The notes beneath the pieces are model-generated. The model saw only the letters and a list, made by a program, of their open reading frames with translations. It was not told where the DNA came from and made no database searches. From Stenotrophomonas maltophilia (GTDB lineage Bacteria; Pseudomonadota; Gammaproteobacteria; Xanthomonadales; Xanthomonadaceae), in the NCBI RefSeq assembly GCF_002138415.1, contig NZ_CP015612.1:1466001-1530000 (forward strand): DNA of 64,000 bases, given 5' to 3'. The position numbers and the translations under genes were made by a program. Shown piece by piece: positions 8,199 to 17,743 of this stretch (position 1 is its first letter; each line of letters opens with the position of its first letter).

Positions 8199-8901
8199 TG
8201 AGCTTGGCCGTGATCTGGTCGTTGTCGCGGTCGATCGCCATGCGCTCGATCGGCCAGCGCATCACCTGGCCGGGGAGGACATAGCCCAGCAAACCGGGGT
8301 GCACGATGCGCGGGCGCTTGACGCTGCCGAGTGCGAGATCGGCAATCTGTGCGTAGCTGTTGCCCGAATTGGCCACCTCGACGCCGTTGCGGCCATCGTC
8401 CAGCGTTACCATGCGCGCCTGCAGCTGCGGGGCGAGCTTGCCGGACGCGGGTTGTACGAACACCGGGATCGAGTAGCGAAGGACGAACTGCATGCCCTCG
8501 GCACGGGTGGCCAGGTCCGGTACCTCGTCCACGATCAGGCGGTAATACTGCTGCGCCGAGGGGGGCTCCCGGGTCGGGCGCATCACCCGCACCAGCTGCT
8601 GCTGGCCGGCGGCCAGCTCCTGCATCGGCGGCGAGGCCATCAGTTCATCGGTGGGCAGCAGTTGCTCCTTGCCGCCCTGCTGCACCCAGCGGAAGACGCG
8701 TACCTGCAGCTTCACCGGCGAGGTGCCACTGTTGGTCAGCCACAGCTCGCCGGCACGCTGGCGGGCTTCCAGCTGCAGGCTGGTGGGGGCGACCTGCAGG
8801 CTGGTGGCACCTGCCGTAGAGGTCGCCAGCAGGCACAGGGCGAGCAGCGCCACGCCGGTGGCGCGCCACGGGCGGGGTCCGGCCATGCGGGCGTGCTCCA
8901 T
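8152..8901 (-). CDS. Periplasmic pilus chaperone (CsuC-like)
   Basis: A 249-residue PapD-like chaperone that would complete pilin folds and deliver subunits to the usher. The signal peptide ends near STAGA; the mature part starts TSLQVAPTSLQLEARQRAGELWL, followed by the RVFRWVQQGGKEQLLPTDELMASPP segment common in chaperones of spore-coat-U pili. The ATG at 8901 overlaps the pilin stop (TGATG); a second ATG at 8886 has a GGAG site and may be the real start. It sits between major pilin and usher, the standard csu order. Confidence 0.88.
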   Translation of the reverse strand: MEHARMAGPRPWRATGVALLALCLLATSTAGATSLQVAPTSLQLEARQRAGELWLTNSGTSPVKLQVRVFRWVQQGGKEQLLPTDELMASPPMQELAAGQQQLVRVMRPTREPPSAQQYYRLIVDEVPDLATRAEGMQFVLRYSIPVFVQPASGKLAPQLQARMVTLDDGRNGVEVANSGNSYAQIADLALGSVKRPRIVHPGLLGYVLPGQVMRWPIERMAIDRDNDQITAKLNGESEQTPLSPPSAR

Positions 8902-9431
8902 CAATAGGTGATCGTGGCGGTGACCGTATCCAGGTAGTTACCGGTGGCCGGGTTGTTGGTGCTCAGGTTGAGGATCTGGCCGTAGACGATGTAAGGCACG
9001 GCCAGGCCGGTGCCGATGCCGGCCTGGGTGTTGGTGCCGGAGGTGGAACCCCAGACCAGGGTGTGCGCGGCATCCTGGTACAGCTGGTAGCCCACGAAGT
9101 TGTTGGCGGTCACCGCGGCGTTGGTGTTCTTCATCCGGCGGGTGGTGACGTCATTGGCGGTGCTGGCGTTTGCACCCGCATTCAGTGAAATCGTGTACGG
9201 AGTCAGGGCCGAGCACTGTGCGGTCACTGTGCCCTGGCCCAGGGTGGGGGTAGCGGTGGTCGAGGCGGCGGTGCCGAAGTCGACGTTGGTGGCGGCCGCC
9301 GCGGTGATGGTGCAGGCCTTGGTGACCACCAGGGTAACGTTGAAAGTGGTGGTGTCGGCGGCCAAGGCCGGGCTGGACAGCAGGACCCCGGCCAGGGCCC
9401 AGGCAAGCGGGGAACGAAGCGCAGATCGCAT
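8901..9431 (-). CDS. Major pilin with spore coat protein U domain (CsuA/B-like)
   Basis: A 176-residue secreted pilin. The ATG at 9431 follows an AGGGAGG ribosome binding site and yields a signal peptide ending SSPALA before ADTTTF. One spore coat protein U domain is present: first strand TTFNVTLVVTKAC, the FGTAAS turn, a conserved second Cys (TAQCSALTPY), and terminal TVTATITY. It is the first gene of the six-gene fimbrial operon, as expected for the major subunit, with about 240 bases of divergent control region shared with map. Confidence 0.9.
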   Translation of the reverse strand: MRSALRSPLAWALAGVLLSSPALAADTTTFNVTLVVTKACTITAAAATNVDFGTAASTTATPTLGQGTVTAQCSALTPYTISLNAGANASTANDVTTRRMKNTNAAVTANNFVGYQLYQDAAHTLVWGSTSGTNTQAGIGTGLAVPYIVYGQILNLSTNNPATGNYLDTVTATITY

Positions 9432-9669
9432 GGACAACCTCCCTGACCCGAAGGTCCGTTGAACAAGGCGAAGGCGGCACGTTCGGCACCGCTTCGGCGA
9501 CGGTAGCCTCAGCTTGTGCGGGTAAGTGTCTGTAATCCGTGATAAATCAGCGAAAGAAAGCGCGCAGGCCATCACGCTTTCACTTTCCTTGCCGGAACCG
9601 TGCATGGCCCGGATCGCCAGTTGGGTGGCGTTCGTTCAGATTGCGGCCGGATCGGCGATAATGGGCGCC

Positions 9670-10446
9670 ATGAGCGTGAATCTGAAAACCCCGCAGGAAA
9701 TCGAGATGATGCGAATCGCCGGCCGCCTGGCCAGCGAAGTGCTCGACATCGTCACCCCCCACGTCAAGCCCGGTGTCACCACCGAGGAACTGGACCGCAT
9801 CTGCCACGACCACATCGTGAACGTGCAGGGCGCCATTCCGGCCAACGTCGGCTACCGCGGCTTCCCCAAGACCGTGTGCACCTCGGTCAACAACGTCATC
9901 TGCCATGGCATTCCCAGCGAAGGGAAGGTGCTCAAGGATGGCGACATCATCAACATCGACGTCACCGTCATCAAGGACGGTTGGCATGGCGACACCAGCC
10001 GCATGTACTTCGTCGGCACCCCGTCGGTGATGGCCCGCCGCCTGGTGGAAACCACCTACGAAGCGATGTGGCGCGGCATCCGCGCGGTGCGCCCGGGCGC
10101 CACCCTGGGCGACATCGGTCATGCCATCCAGAGCTATGCCGAAGGCGAGCGTTTCAGCGTGGTGCGCGAGTACTGCGGCCACGGCATCGGCAAGGTCTAC
10201 CACGACGAGCCGCAGGTGGTGCATTACGGCCGCCCGGGCCAGGGCCTGGTGCTGCAGCCGGGCATGACCTTCACCATCGAGCCGATGATCAACGAGGGCA
10301 CCCGCTACAACAAGGTGCTGCCGGATGGCTGGACCGTGGTGACCAAGGACCGCAAGTTGTCGGCGCAGTGGGAGCACATGATCGCGGTCACCGAGACCGG
10401 CGTGGACGTGCTGACCCTGTCGCCGGGCGAATCGCAGGTCTCCTGA
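9670..10446 (+). CDS. map: Methionine aminopeptidase type I
   Basis: Removes the N-terminal Met from nascent proteins; 258 residues, a normal length for type I enzymes. The pita-bread metallopeptidase ligands are visible: ITVIKDGWHGDTSRMY supplies the Asp pair (IDVTVIKDG and HGDTS), EYCGHGIGKVYHDEP the His, and TIEPM plus WEHMIAVTE the two Glu. An ATG at 9661 is also in frame (MGAMSV); I used 9670, which aligns best with the family. It leads into glnD with only two bases between them, the conserved map-glnD-dapD order of gammaproteobacteria. Confidence 0.96.
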   Translation: MSVNLKTPQEIEMMRIAGRLASEVLDIVTPHVKPGVTTEELDRICHDHIVNVQGAIPANVGYRGFPKTVCTSVNNVICHGIPSEGKVLKDGDIINIDVTVIKDGWHGDTSRMYFVGTPSVMARRLVETTYEAMWRGIRAVRPGATLGDIGHAIQSYAEGERFSVVREYCGHGIGKVYHDEPQVVHYGRPGQGLVLQPGMTFTIEPMINEGTRYNKVLPDGWTVVTKDRKLSAQWEHMIAVTETGVDVLTLSPGESQVS

Positions 10447-10448
10447 CG

Positions 10449-13076
10449 ATGCTGCCGGCGGGTTCACTGCTGGACGCGCCGGCCGATTCGCTCGACGATC
10501 CCGAATGGGCGTCTGCCGCACGGCAGGCGCTGCAGCAGGCCGATGCGCGCTTGTACCGCCGCTTCGACCAGGGCGACAACATCGAGCGCCTGCTGGCGCT
10601 GCGGGCGCGCGCTGCCGACCATCTGATCCGGCTGGCGTGGCAGCGTTGCCTGCCGGCCGATTGCGGGCTGTCGCTGTTCGCGGTGGGTGGCTATGGCCGC
10701 GGTGAACTGTTCCCGCGTTCGGACATCGACCTGCTGGTGTTCGGCGATCCGCCGGCACAGGTGGCCCATGAGGCAGCGCTGGCGCGCCTGTTCGCGCTGT
10801 TGTGGGACTGCGGGCTGGCGGTCAGCCATGCGGTGCGTTCTGCATCGCAGTGCCGCGAGGCGGCAGCGGACCAGACCGTGCTGACCGCGCTGATCGAGGC
10901 GCGCCCGATCCTGGCCGATGATGTGGCGCGCCGCGCGCTGCGCGAGGCCGTCGACGATCGTGAACTGTGGCCGGCGCGCACTTTCTTCCTGGCCAAGCTG
11001 GAAGAGCTGCGCAACCGACACCAGCGCTTCGGCGACACTGCCGACAACCTGGAGCCGGACCTGAAGGATGGCCCCGGTGGCCTGCGCGATCTCAACACGC
11101 TGGGCTGGATGGCACTGCGTGCGTTCGGCGTGCGTGACCTGGAGGCGCTGGTCGGGCTCGGCCATCTGGGCGCAGACGAAGCGGCAGCACTGAAGCGCGA
11201 GCGTGCGGTGCTGGCGCGGCTGCGCTTTGGCCTGCATCTGGTCGCGCGTCGCCCGGAAGAGCGCCTGCGTTTTGATTACCAGAAGACCCTGGCGGCACGC
11301 CTGGGCTTTGAAGACGATGCCGAGAACCTCGGTGTCGAGAAGATGATGCAGGGCTTCTACCGCGCCGCGCTGGTAGTGCGCCGGATCAGCGACCGCCTGT
11401 TGCAGCGCTTCGAGGAACAATTCGATGGCGAGGCCCAGCCGGAACCGCTGACCGTGGGCTTTTCCCTGCGCCGTGGCTACCTGGCCGCCAACGAGGCCGA
11501 CTGGCCGCGCGGTGATATCGGTCAGGTGTTCGCGCTGTTTGCCAGCTGGGCCAACAATCCGCAGGTGCGCGGCCTGCATTCGCTGACCGCGCGCGCGCTG
11601 GCCGAAGCGCTGCCGCTGCTGCCGGCCTACGACCAAGCCGATGCCGATGCGCGCGAGCAGTTCCTGGCGCTGCTGCGCGGCCAGCGACCGGTCGATACGC
11701 TCTCGCGCATGGCGCGCTTGGGCGTGCTTGGCCAGTGGATTCCCGCTTTTGCCCAGGTCAGCGGGCGCATGCAGTTCGACCTGTTCCATGTCTACACCGT
11801 CGACCAGCACACGCTGATGGTCCTGCGCAACATCGGCCTGTTTGCCAGCAGCCGTGCCGACGAGCGCTTCTCGATCGCGCACGAAGTGTGGCCGCGCCTG
11901 CGCAAGCCGGAACTGCTGCTGCTGGCCGGCCTGTTCCATGACATCGCCAAGGGCCGTGGCGGCGACCATTCTGAGCTGGGTGCGGTGGACGCGCGCGCGT
12001 TCTGCCAGGCGCATGCGCTGAGCACCTCCGACACCGAACTGGTGGCGTGGCTGGTCGAACAGCACCTGCGCATGTCGGTGACCGCGCAGAAGCAGGACAT
12101 CGCCGACCCGGTGGTGATCCATCGCTTCGCCACCCTGGTCGGCAGCCGCGACCGCCTCGACTATCTGTACCTGCTGACCTGCGCCGACATCGCCGGCACC
12201 AGCCCCAAGCTGTGGAATGCATGGAAGGACCGCCTGCTGGCCGACCTGTACTTCGCCACCCGGCGCGCGCTGCGCGAGGGGCTTGAGCATCCGGTGCCGG
12301 CTGCCGAGCGTGTGGCCGAGGCGCGCGACAGCGTGCGTGCGCTGGTGCGCGAACGGGGTTACGACGATGCCACCATCGACCGCCAGTTCGCGGTGATGCC
12401 TGATGAGGGCTTCATCCGTCTGCGCCCGGAGCAGCTGGCCTGGCAGGCCGCCGCGCTGGTGCCGGTGAAGCAGGGCCAGGCGCTGGTGAAGGTACGCCGG
12501 ATCAGTGTCGACGACCCCGCGCTGGAAGTATTCGTGCATTCGCCGGACCGCGACGGCCTGTTCGCCGCGATCGTGATGACGCTGGACCGCAAGGGCTACG
12601 GCATTCACCGCGCCCGCGTGCTGGACGGCCCGGCCGATACCATCTTCGATACCTTCGAAGTGAACCCGGCCGATACCTTCGCCGATGGCAGCAGTGCCAA
12701 CCTTGAGGCGGCGCTGCGTGAGGCGCTCAGCGGTGACCTGTCGCGCCTGCGGCCGTCACGCCGGGTGGTGCCACGACAGCTGCGGCACTTCCGCTTCGCC
12801 CCGCGCATCGAGTTCCGCGATGAGCCCGGCGCGACCCGTTTTGCCCTGGTCGCGCCCGACCGCCCCGGCCTGCTGGCCGACGTGGCGTTCGTGCTGCGCA
12901 ACCAGGGCCTGCGCGTGCATGATGCGCGCATTGCCACGTTCGGCGAACGCGCCGAAGACACCTTCGTGATCAGTGACGAACACGACCTCCCCCTGACTGA
13001 ACCTGCCCGGCAGCAGCTGCATGACGCGATGCTGGCCTGCCTGGACCCCGATCGAAACGCCGGAGACCCCGCCTGA
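10449..13076 (+). CDS. glnD: Bifunctional uridylyltransferase/uridylyl-removing enzyme GlnD
   Basis: An 875-residue nitrogen sensor that uridylylates and deuridylylates PII in response to glutamine. The nucleotidyltransferase motif [17 protein letters not shown] is at about residue 77. The HD phosphohydrolase motif is near residue 495 ([20 protein letters not shown]), and two ACT domains occupy the C-terminus ([18 protein letters not shown] and [15 protein letters not shown] segments). The ATG at 10449 follows map immediately. The frame is open farther upstream, but that part is antisense-like sequence over map. The stop overlaps the dapD start by one base. Confidence 0.97.
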   Translation: MLPAGSLLDAPADSLDDPEWASAARQALQQADARLYRRFDQGDNIERLLALRARAADHLIRLAWQRCLPADCGLSLFAVGGYGRGELFPRSDIDLLVFGDPPAQVAHEAALARLFALLWDCGLAVSHAVRSASQCREAAADQTVLTALIEARPILADDVARRALREAVDDRELWPARTFFLAKLEELRNRHQRFGDTADNLEPDLKDGPGGLRDLNTLGWMALRAFGVRDLEALVGLGHLGADEAAALKRERAVLARLRFGLHLVARRPEERLRFDYQKTLAARLGFEDDAENLGVEKMMQGFYRAALVVRRISDRLLQRFEEQFDGEAQPEPLTVGFSLRRGYLAANEADWPRGDIGQVFALFASWANNPQVRGLHSLTARALAEALPLLPAYDQADADAREQFLALLRGQRPVDTLSRMARLGVLGQWIPAFAQVSGRMQFDLFHVYTVDQHTLMVLRNIGLFASSRADERFSIAHEVWPRLRKPELLLLAGLFHDIAKGRGGDHSELGAVDARAFCQAHALSTSDTELVAWLVEQHLRMSVTAQKQDIADPVVIHRFATLVGSRDRLDYLYLLTCADIAGTSPKLWNAWKDRLLADLYFATRRALREGLEHPVPAAERVAEARDSVRALVRERGYDDATIDRQFAVMPDEGFIRLRPEQLAWQAAALVPVKQGQALVKVRRISVDDPALEVFVHSPDRDGLFAAIVMTLDRKGYGIHRARVLDGPADTIFDTFEVNPADTFADGSSANLEAALREALSGDLSRLRPSRRVVPRQLRHFRFAPRIEFRDEPGATRFALVAPDRPGLLADVAFVLRNQGLRVHDARIATFGERAEDTFVISDEHDLPLTEPARQQLHDAMLACLDPDRNAGDPA

Positions 13077-14164
13077 TGGCCACCAAGCCTGTTAAGAAGA
13101 CTGCTGCCACCGCCAAGAGCGCAGCGGCCAAGAAAGCTCCACAACAGCCGAAGGCTGGTCAAACTGCCGCCGTGCCGGCCGCGAAGAAGGCTGCCGCGCC
13201 GAAGAAAGCCGCAGCGGTGAAGGCCCCGGCGAAGAAGGTGGCGGCACCGAAGAAGGCCCCGGCCAAGAGTGCCGAAGCCGCACGCGCCGAAACCATCGCC
13301 CGCAAGTCGCTGCGCAAGCCGGCCGCGCCGGGTGTGGAAGAACTGAAGTTCGGCATCGAAAGTGCCTTCGAACGTCGCGCCACGTTGACCCTGCACGAGC
13401 TGGAAGGCTCGACCAAGCCGCTGGTCAACCGGGTGATCGATGGCCTGGAAAGCGGCGAGTTCCGCGTTGCCGAACCGGACGGCCACGGTGGCTGGAAGGT
13501 CAACGAGTGGCTGAAGAAGGCGGTGCTGCTGTACTTCCGCGTCAACGACATGGCCGTGGTCGATGCGCGCCCGGCGCCGTTCTGGGACAAGGTCGAATCG
13601 CGCTTCGCCGGCTATGACGAAGCGAAGTTCCGCCGTGGCGGCGTACGCGTGGTGCCGGGCGCGATCGCCCGCCGCGGCACCTACTTCGGCAAGGACGTGG
13701 TGCTGATGCCGAGCTTCACCAACATCGGCGCCTACGTCGGCGAAGGCACCATGGTCGATACCTGGGCCACCGTCGGTTCCTGTGCGCAGATCGGCCAGCA
13801 CTGCCACCTGTCCGGCGGCGCCGGCATCGGCGGCGTGCTGGAGCCGCTGCAGGCCAGCCCGACCATCATCGAGGACCACTGCTTCATTGGTGCGCGTTCG
13901 GAAGTGGTGGAAGGCGTGGTCGTCGGTCACCACAGCGTGATCGGCATGGGCGTGTTCCTCAGCCAGAGCACCCGCATCTACAACCGTGCCACCGGCGAAA
14001 TCACCTACGGCTACATCCCGCCGTACAGCGTGGTGGTGTCCGGCTCGCTGCCGAGCAAGGACGGTACCCATTCGCTGTACTGCGCGGTGATCGTCAAGCA
14101 GGTTGATGCCAAGACCCGCAGCAAGACCAGCGTCAACGACCTGCTGCGCGGCCTGGCCGACTGA
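13076..14164 (+). CDS. dapD: Tetrahydrodipicolinate N-succinyltransferase with lysine-rich N-terminal extension
   Basis: Transfers succinyl from succinyl-CoA to tetrahydrodipicolinate in the lysine/meso-diaminopimelate pathway. The catalytic core starts near residue 87 ([15 protein letters not shown]) and matches DapD throughout, including the left-handed beta-helix hexapeptides, [30 protein letters not shown] and [12 protein letters not shown]. Residues 1-85 are an extra Lys/Ala/Pro segment with repeated AKKA, PKKA and APAKK units resembling a histone H1 tail; E. coli DapD lacks it. The only start candidate is the ATG at 13076 overlapping glnD, so the extension is probably translated. Total length is 362 residues against about 274 in E. 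coli. Confidence 0.95.
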   Translation: MATKPVKKTAATAKSAAAKKAPQQPKAGQTAAVPAAKKAAAPKKAAAVKAPAKKVAAPKKAPAKSAEAARAETIARKSLRKPAAPGVEELKFGIESAFERRATLTLHELEGSTKPLVNRVIDGLESGEFRVAEPDGHGGWKVNEWLKKAVLLYFRVNDMAVVDARPAPFWDKVESRFAGYDEAKFRRGGVRVVPGAIARRGTYFGKDVVLMPSFTNIGAYVGEGTMVDTWATVGSCAQIGQHCHLSGGAGIGGVLEPLQASPTIIEDHCFIGARSEVVEGVVVGHHSVIGMGVFLSQSTRIYNRATGEITYGYIPPYSVVVSGSLPSKDGTHSLYCAVIVKQVDAKTRSKTSVNDLLRGLAD

Positions 14165-14166
14165 AG

Positions 14167-15033
14167 GTGACGGCGCCGGAAGATCTGGCGCAGTCTGCGA
14201 TCTACCAGCATCCGTCCGACACCCTGTTCGGGCGGATGCTGCCGCGCCTGCTGCACGCCCCGCGCTGGACCCGGCTGCGCCGCGCACTGTCGCGGCGCTG
14301 GCCGATGCCGGCGCTGGTCAGTGATGTGCGCGACGTGGTCTACGTGAGCTGGTGGGTCGACGTGCGCCGCGCACCATCACCACCGCCGGGCCATCATTAC
14401 GTGGTCCATGCCGGGCGTACGCCCTACACCATCCTCAGCTACCGTCACGGCCACTTCGGGCCGGCACTGGCCGGGCCGCTGCGTTCGCTGCTGCCGTCCC
14501 CAAGGCAGAGCAACTGGCGCTGGTACCTGCGCCGTGACGACGATCCGGGCGGGACACCGGTGGTGTTGTTCGACCGCAACGTGATGGACCAGCTGGCCTT
14601 CGTGGCGGGCGCGCGCGCCTTCAGCGATGCCATGCAGCCGCATCTGTCCACACGCTTCGAGCATGTGGTGGGCGCCGATGGCGGTGGGCACACCCTGATC
14701 GAAGGCGGGCAGGGCAGTGCGCCTGGGCTGCACCTGCAGTGGCGGGCCGCTGCCGGCTGGGAGGATACGGCGTGGACGGCGGCCTTCGGTGGCCATCAGG
14801 CCCTGCTGCGCTTCCTGACCTGCCAGGACGAGGCCATTGCCCGTACCTGCGACGGACATTGGGCCAGCACCCGCATCGCGTTGCCGGTGGAGATCGACCG
14901 CCTGCAGCCGCTGCAGCTGGAAGACGAACTGCAGTGCCCGCGCCTGCGGGCGATGGGCGTGGCGCTGCACGAGGGGCTGGCCTTCCGGCTGCCGCGGGTG
15001 CCGTTCCGGGTCGTGTCCGAGCGCCTGTTGTGA
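14167..15033 (+). CDS. Conserved-looking protein of unknown function in the dapD-dapE operon
   Basis: A 288-residue soluble protein with no signal peptide or membrane segment. I do not recognise a family with confidence. Visible features are DVVYVSWWVDVRR followed by GRTPYTILSYRHGHFGP, and a Trp/Arg-rich middle; the pattern faintly recalls DUF2071/acetoacetate-decarboxylase-like proteins. It starts with GTG two bases after the dapD stop and is transcribed with dapD, the ArsC-like gene and dapE, so co-expression is likely. The ribosome binding site is weak, suggesting translational coupling. Confidence 0.7.
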   Translation: MTAPEDLAQSAIYQHPSDTLFGRMLPRLLHAPRWTRLRRALSRRWPMPALVSDVRDVVYVSWWVDVRRAPSPPPGHHYVVHAGRTPYTILSYRHGHFGPALAGPLRSLLPSPRQSNWRWYLRRDDDPGGTPVVLFDRNVMDQLAFVAGARAFSDAMQPHLSTRFEHVVGADGGGHTLIEGGQGSAPGLHLQWRAAAGWEDTAWTAAFGGHQALLRFLTCQDEAIARTCDGHWASTRIALPVEIDRLQPLQLEDELQCPRLRAMGVALHEGLAFRLPRVPFRVVSERLL

Positions 15034-15070
15034 GATTCTGGCCCTCTGTTTTCCAGCATCACAGATGGCC

Positions 15071-15436
15071 ATGAGCACCACTGTCTACGGTTTGAAGAAC
15101 TGCGATACCTGCAAGAAGGCGACCAAGTGGCTGGACCGCTTCGGCGTGCCGTACACCTTCGTCGACTACCGCGACAACAAGCCCAGCCCGGAAACCCTGC
15201 TGGAATGGGCCGCGCAGCTGGGCGGGCTGGCGGCGATGGTCAACAAGTCCTCCACCACCTGGCGGCAGCTGCCGGACAACCGCAAGGCCGCCGATTCCGA
15301 AGCCGAATGGAAGCTGCTGCTGCGCGAGTGCCCGCAGCTGATCAAGCGTCCGCTGGTGGTCACTGCCGACGGCACGGTCAGCCAGGGTTTCAGTGACAAC
15401 GGCTTCAAGGCCCGCTTCGGTGTGGGTGACGCATGA
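15071..15436 (+). CDS. ArsC/Spx-family protein (YffB-like)
   Basis: A 121-residue thioredoxin-fold protein. [21 protein letters not shown] carries the CxxC of the YffB branch near residue 11, and RPLVVTADG near the end carries the Arg-cis-Pro typical of ArsC-like proteins. It could be a glutathione-dependent reductase; arsenate reduction itself is not implied, since genes of this type are often linked to dapE with no arsenic genes nearby. An ATG six bases upstream (15065) is equally possible. It overlaps the dapE start by four bases. Confidence 0.85.
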   Translation: MSTTVYGLKNCDTCKKATKWLDRFGVPYTFVDYRDNKPSPETLLEWAAQLGGLAAMVNKSSTTWRQLPDNRKAADSEAEWKLLLRECPQLIKRPLVVTADGTVSQGFSDNGFKARFGVGDA

Positions 15437-16560
15437 GCGCGGTCCTCGACCTGACCTGCGAACTGATCGCACGACGCTCGGTGACGCCGGATGATGCTGG
15501 CTGCCAGGCACTGCTGGCGGCACGCCTGAAGCAGGCCGGGTTCCAGTGCGATCACCTTCGCCTGGGCGACGTCGACAACCTGTGGGCGACCCACGGGCAT
15601 GGCGCGCCGGTACTGGTACTGCTGGGCCATACCGACGTGGTGCCGACGGGCCCGCGCGAGGCCTGGACCAGCGACCCGTTCACGCCGCAGATCCGCGATG
15701 GCGTGCTGTATGGCCGTGGCGCCGCCGACATGAAGGGCAGCGTTGCGGCGTTCGTGGTTGCCGCCGAGCAGTTCGTCGCCGCGCATCTTGATCACCCCGG
15801 TACGCTGGCGGTGCTGCTGACCAGCGACGAGGAAGGCGACGCCATCGATGGCGTGCGCCACGTCGCGCGCCTGTTCGCCGAGCGCGGCCAGCGCATCGAC
15901 TGGTGCATCACCGGCGAGCCGTCGTCGACCGCGACGCTGGGTGACCTGCTGCGCGTGGGTCGTCGTGGCAGCCTGTCGGCCAAGCTGCGGGTGCAGGGCG
16001 TGCAGGGCCATGTGGCGTATCCGGAGAAGGCACGCAACCCGATCCATCAGGCGGCGCCGGCCCTGGCCGAGCTGAGTGCACGGCGCTGGGACGAGGGCTA
16101 CGAGAGTTTCCCGCCGACCAGCCTGCAGATCTCCAACATCCATGCCGGTACCGGTGCCAACAATGTGATTCCCGGCGAGCTCGAGGTGGATTTCAACATC
16201 CGCTACAACCCGCACTGGGATGCACCGAAGCTGGAAGCGGAGATCACCGGGCTGCTGGAGCGGCATGGCCTGCAGTACACGCTGAAGTGGCATCGCAGCG
16301 GCGAGCCGTTCTACACCCCGGAAGGCACGCTGCGCGCCACAGCGCGTGCGGTGCTGGCCGAGCACATTGGCCGTGCCCCCGAAGAAAGCACCGGCGGTGG
16401 CACGTCCGATGCCCGCTTCATTGCGCCATTGGGCGCGCAGTGCATCGAAGTGGGGCCGGTCAACGCCAGCATCCACCAGGTGGACGAAAACGTGCGCGTG
16501 GACGATCTGGAGGCGTTGCCGGGGCTGTACCAGCGGCTGGTGGAACGGCTGCTGGCGTGA
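15433..16560 (+). CDS. dapE: Succinyl-diaminopimelate desuccinylase
   Basis: A 375-residue M20-family metallohydrolase that cleaves N-succinyl-L,L-diaminopimelate to L,L-diaminopimelate and succinate. The metal and catalytic motifs are intact: GHTDVVPTG (His and Asp), [10 protein letters not shown] (bridging Asp), [11 protein letters not shown] (catalytic and metal Glu) and [13 protein letters not shown] near the C-terminus. The ATG at 15433 overlaps the ArsC-like gene (ATGA). It supplies the step after DapC in the same pathway as the operon's dapD. Confidence 0.97.
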   Translation: MSAVLDLTCELIARRSVTPDDAGCQALLAARLKQAGFQCDHLRLGDVDNLWATHGHGAPVLVLLGHTDVVPTGPREAWTSDPFTPQIRDGVLYGRGAADMKGSVAAFVVAAEQFVAAHLDHPGTLAVLLTSDEEGDAIDGVRHVARLFAERGQRIDWCITGEPSSTATLGDLLRVGRRGSLSAKLRVQGVQGHVAYPEKARNPIHQAAPALAELSARRWDEGYESFPPTSLQISNIHAGTGANNVIPGELEVDFNIRYNPHWDAPKLEAEITGLLERHGLQYTLKWHRSGEPFYTPEGTLRATARAVLAEHIGRAPEESTGGGTSDARFIAPLGAQCIEVGPVNASIHQVDENVRVDDLEALPGLYQRLVERLLA

Positions 16561-16574
16561 GTCTGCGACGGTGG

Positions 16575-16595
16575 GTGCCGACCGTTGGTCGGCAC
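16575..16595. repeat. Palindromic repeat after dapE
   Basis: GTGCCGACC and its complement around a GTT loop, the same unit as at 4706-4726. It lies between the convergent dapE and Sel1-lipoprotein genes and may act as a weak bidirectional terminator or mRNA end stabiliser. Confidence 0.7.
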
Positions 16596-16609
16596 GCCTT
16601 TCGCCGGCA

Positions 16610-17488
16610 CTACTCCGAAAAAATGAAGAACGGCGGCTCGACCGCTTTTTTCCAGTAACTCGGCGCCGCCATGTAGAAGTGCTGCGCTTCGGCCCTGGCG
16701 AACCAGTGCGCCGCTGCGTCGGTATCCTTCTCCACACCCGGCGCACCGCGGCCCAGCAGCAGGCCGGCAAAGTACTGGCCGAACACATTGCCGTGCTCAC
16801 CGGCGCGCTGGTACAGCTGCAGGGCACGCGCCGGATTGCGCGGCAGTCCCGTGCCTTGCTCCAGCAGTGCGCCCAGGTCCACCTGCGCTTCGGCATCGCC
16901 ACGTTCGGCGCGACGCTGGATCTGCGCAACCAGCGGATGCACGGTGTCACCCTGTGCGGCCACCGCATCCGGTAGCCGTGACGATGAACCCGGGTAGCGC
17001 TCGTAGATCATTCCGCGCAGGTCCCAGCGCAGCGCGCGCTGGGCATCGCCGCGCTCGCGATAGGCCTTGGCCAGGTCAAAGAACGCATACGGATTACCGT
17101 GGTTGGCCGCTGCCAGGTAGGCGCGTTCGCCACGTCGCCAGGATGCGCGCAGCACCGGTGCCGGGTTGATGTGGGGGCTGTCGGCATGCCGCATCGTGCC
17201 GGAGATCCAGATCCGGCCCAGTGCTTCTTCCGCCCTGGTGTTGTGGAAGGTCCAGGGCGTGATCGCGGCGGCGCGCTCGTAGTACGTGATCGCGCGCGGA
17301 TCGTTGAAGCGTTCGAAGGTCTGCGCGGTGTCCCAGGCACCGTCGAAGCTGCCGTCGGTTCCGCGTTGTTCCAATGCCTGCTGCTGGGATTGCGGCAGCG
17401 TAGAAGGCGGGGGCAGGGTCTGGCAGGCCACCAGGCCCAGGCAGAGCAGGGCGGTCATTGCCCCGGTGCGTCCATTGCGGTGTTGCAT
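16610..17488 (-). CDS. Sel1-repeat lipoprotein
   Basis: A 292-residue predicted lipoprotein. The signal sequence ends in a lipobox (CLGLVACQTL, Cys near residue 22), so the mature protein should be membrane-anchored. The C-terminal half has TPR/Sel1-like helical repeats: AERGDAEAQVDLGALLEQGTG, PARALQLYQRAGEHGNVFGQY and KDTDAAAHWFARAEAQHF. Such repeats bind proteins or glycan-processing partners; no specific role can be read. The ATG at 17488 gives the basic n-region of the signal peptide; ATG 17458 is an alternative. It is transcribed away from asnB and convergent with dapE. Confidence 0.8.
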   Translation of the reverse strand: MQHRNGRTGAMTALLCLGLVACQTLPPPSTLPQSQQQALEQRGTDGSFDGAWDTAQTFERFNDPRAITYYERAAAITPWTFHNTRAEEALGRIWISGTMRHADSPHINPAPVLRASWRRGERAYLAAANHGNPYAFFDLAKAYRERGDAQRALRWDLRGMIYERYPGSSSRLPDAVAAQGDTVHPLVAQIQRRAERGDAEAQVDLGALLEQGTGLPRNPARALQLYQRAGEHGNVFGQYFAGLLLGRGAPGVEKDTDAAAHWFARAEAQHFYMAAPSYWKKAVEPPFFIFSE

Positions 17489-17549
17489 TCCTGTTACACG
17501 ATTCAGGGTGCGCCATTATGCGCTCCAGGCGTGGTTGCTGACGCAACTG

Positions 17550-17578
17550 TTGCACCGTGCCGGAAACCGGGGTAGGGT
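17550..17578 (+). promoter_or_regulatory. Predicted promoter of the asnB leader
   Basis: TTGCAC (17550-17555) is 17 bases before TAGGGT (17573-17578). A transcript starting 7-8 bases later would begin at or next to the leader-peptide ATG at 17586, so the leader may be translated from a leaderless mRNA. No better -10/-35 pair is visible in the region. Confidence 0.55.
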
Positions 17579-17585
17579 CGATGCC

Positions 17586-17687
17586 ATGTCGATCCGCCTG
17601 GCCACCGCCGTCAATAACAACAACCGCAATAATCTGCGCGCGAATAATCGTGCGCGGCCGATGCGGGACTGCGCCCTGGGTAGATAG
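17586..17687 (+). CDS. Asparagine-rich leader peptide of asnB
   Basis: A 33-codon open frame (ATG at 17586, TAG at 17685-17687) ends 139 bases before asnB. Eight Asn codons fall at positions 10-13, 15-16 and 20-21 of the peptide (VNNNNRNNLRANNR). Its remaining sequence is Arg-rich and has no domain. This is the layout of leader peptides that sense charged tRNA for the amino acid made by the downstream gene, here asparagine synthetase. Ribosomes stalled at the Asn codons would leave 17656-17667 free to form the antiterminator. No conventional ribosome binding site is separable from the proposed -10, so translation may be leaderless. Confidence 0.8.
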   Translation: MSIRLATAVNNNNRNNLRANNRARPMRDCALGR

Positions 17688-17743
17688 ACAGCAACACACG
17701 CCCGGACACCAGAAAACCCGCATCAGCCGATGCGGGTTTTTTT
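17656..17743 (+). promoter_or_regulatory. Attenuator (antiterminator plus intrinsic terminator) of asnB
   Basis: The terminator is a 12-bp stem, AAAACCCGCATC (17713-17724) with its complement at 17729-17740, a 4-base AGCC loop, and a run of seven T. The leader segment GGCCGATGCGGG (17656-17667), inside codons 24-28 of the peptide, can pair with CCCGCATCAGCC (17717-17728) in 11 of 12 positions. That pairing would destroy the terminator stem. The two folds are therefore mutually exclusive and depend on where the ribosome sits, as in his, trp and ilv attenuators. Confidence 0.8.

Noticed and set aside
9600..10448. N-terminal extension of GlnD
   Set aside because: The frame is open through map, but GlnD similarity begins at ATG 10449, right after the map stop.
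15065..15436. Arsenate reductase function for the ArsC-like gene
   Set aside because: The sequence is of the YffB/Spx branch with no ars genes nearby; only the fold is supported.
17586..17743. T-box riboswitch upstream of asnB
   Set aside because: No specifier loop or T-box antiterminator sequence is seen, T-boxes are rare outside Gram-positives, and the Asn codons form an open frame.
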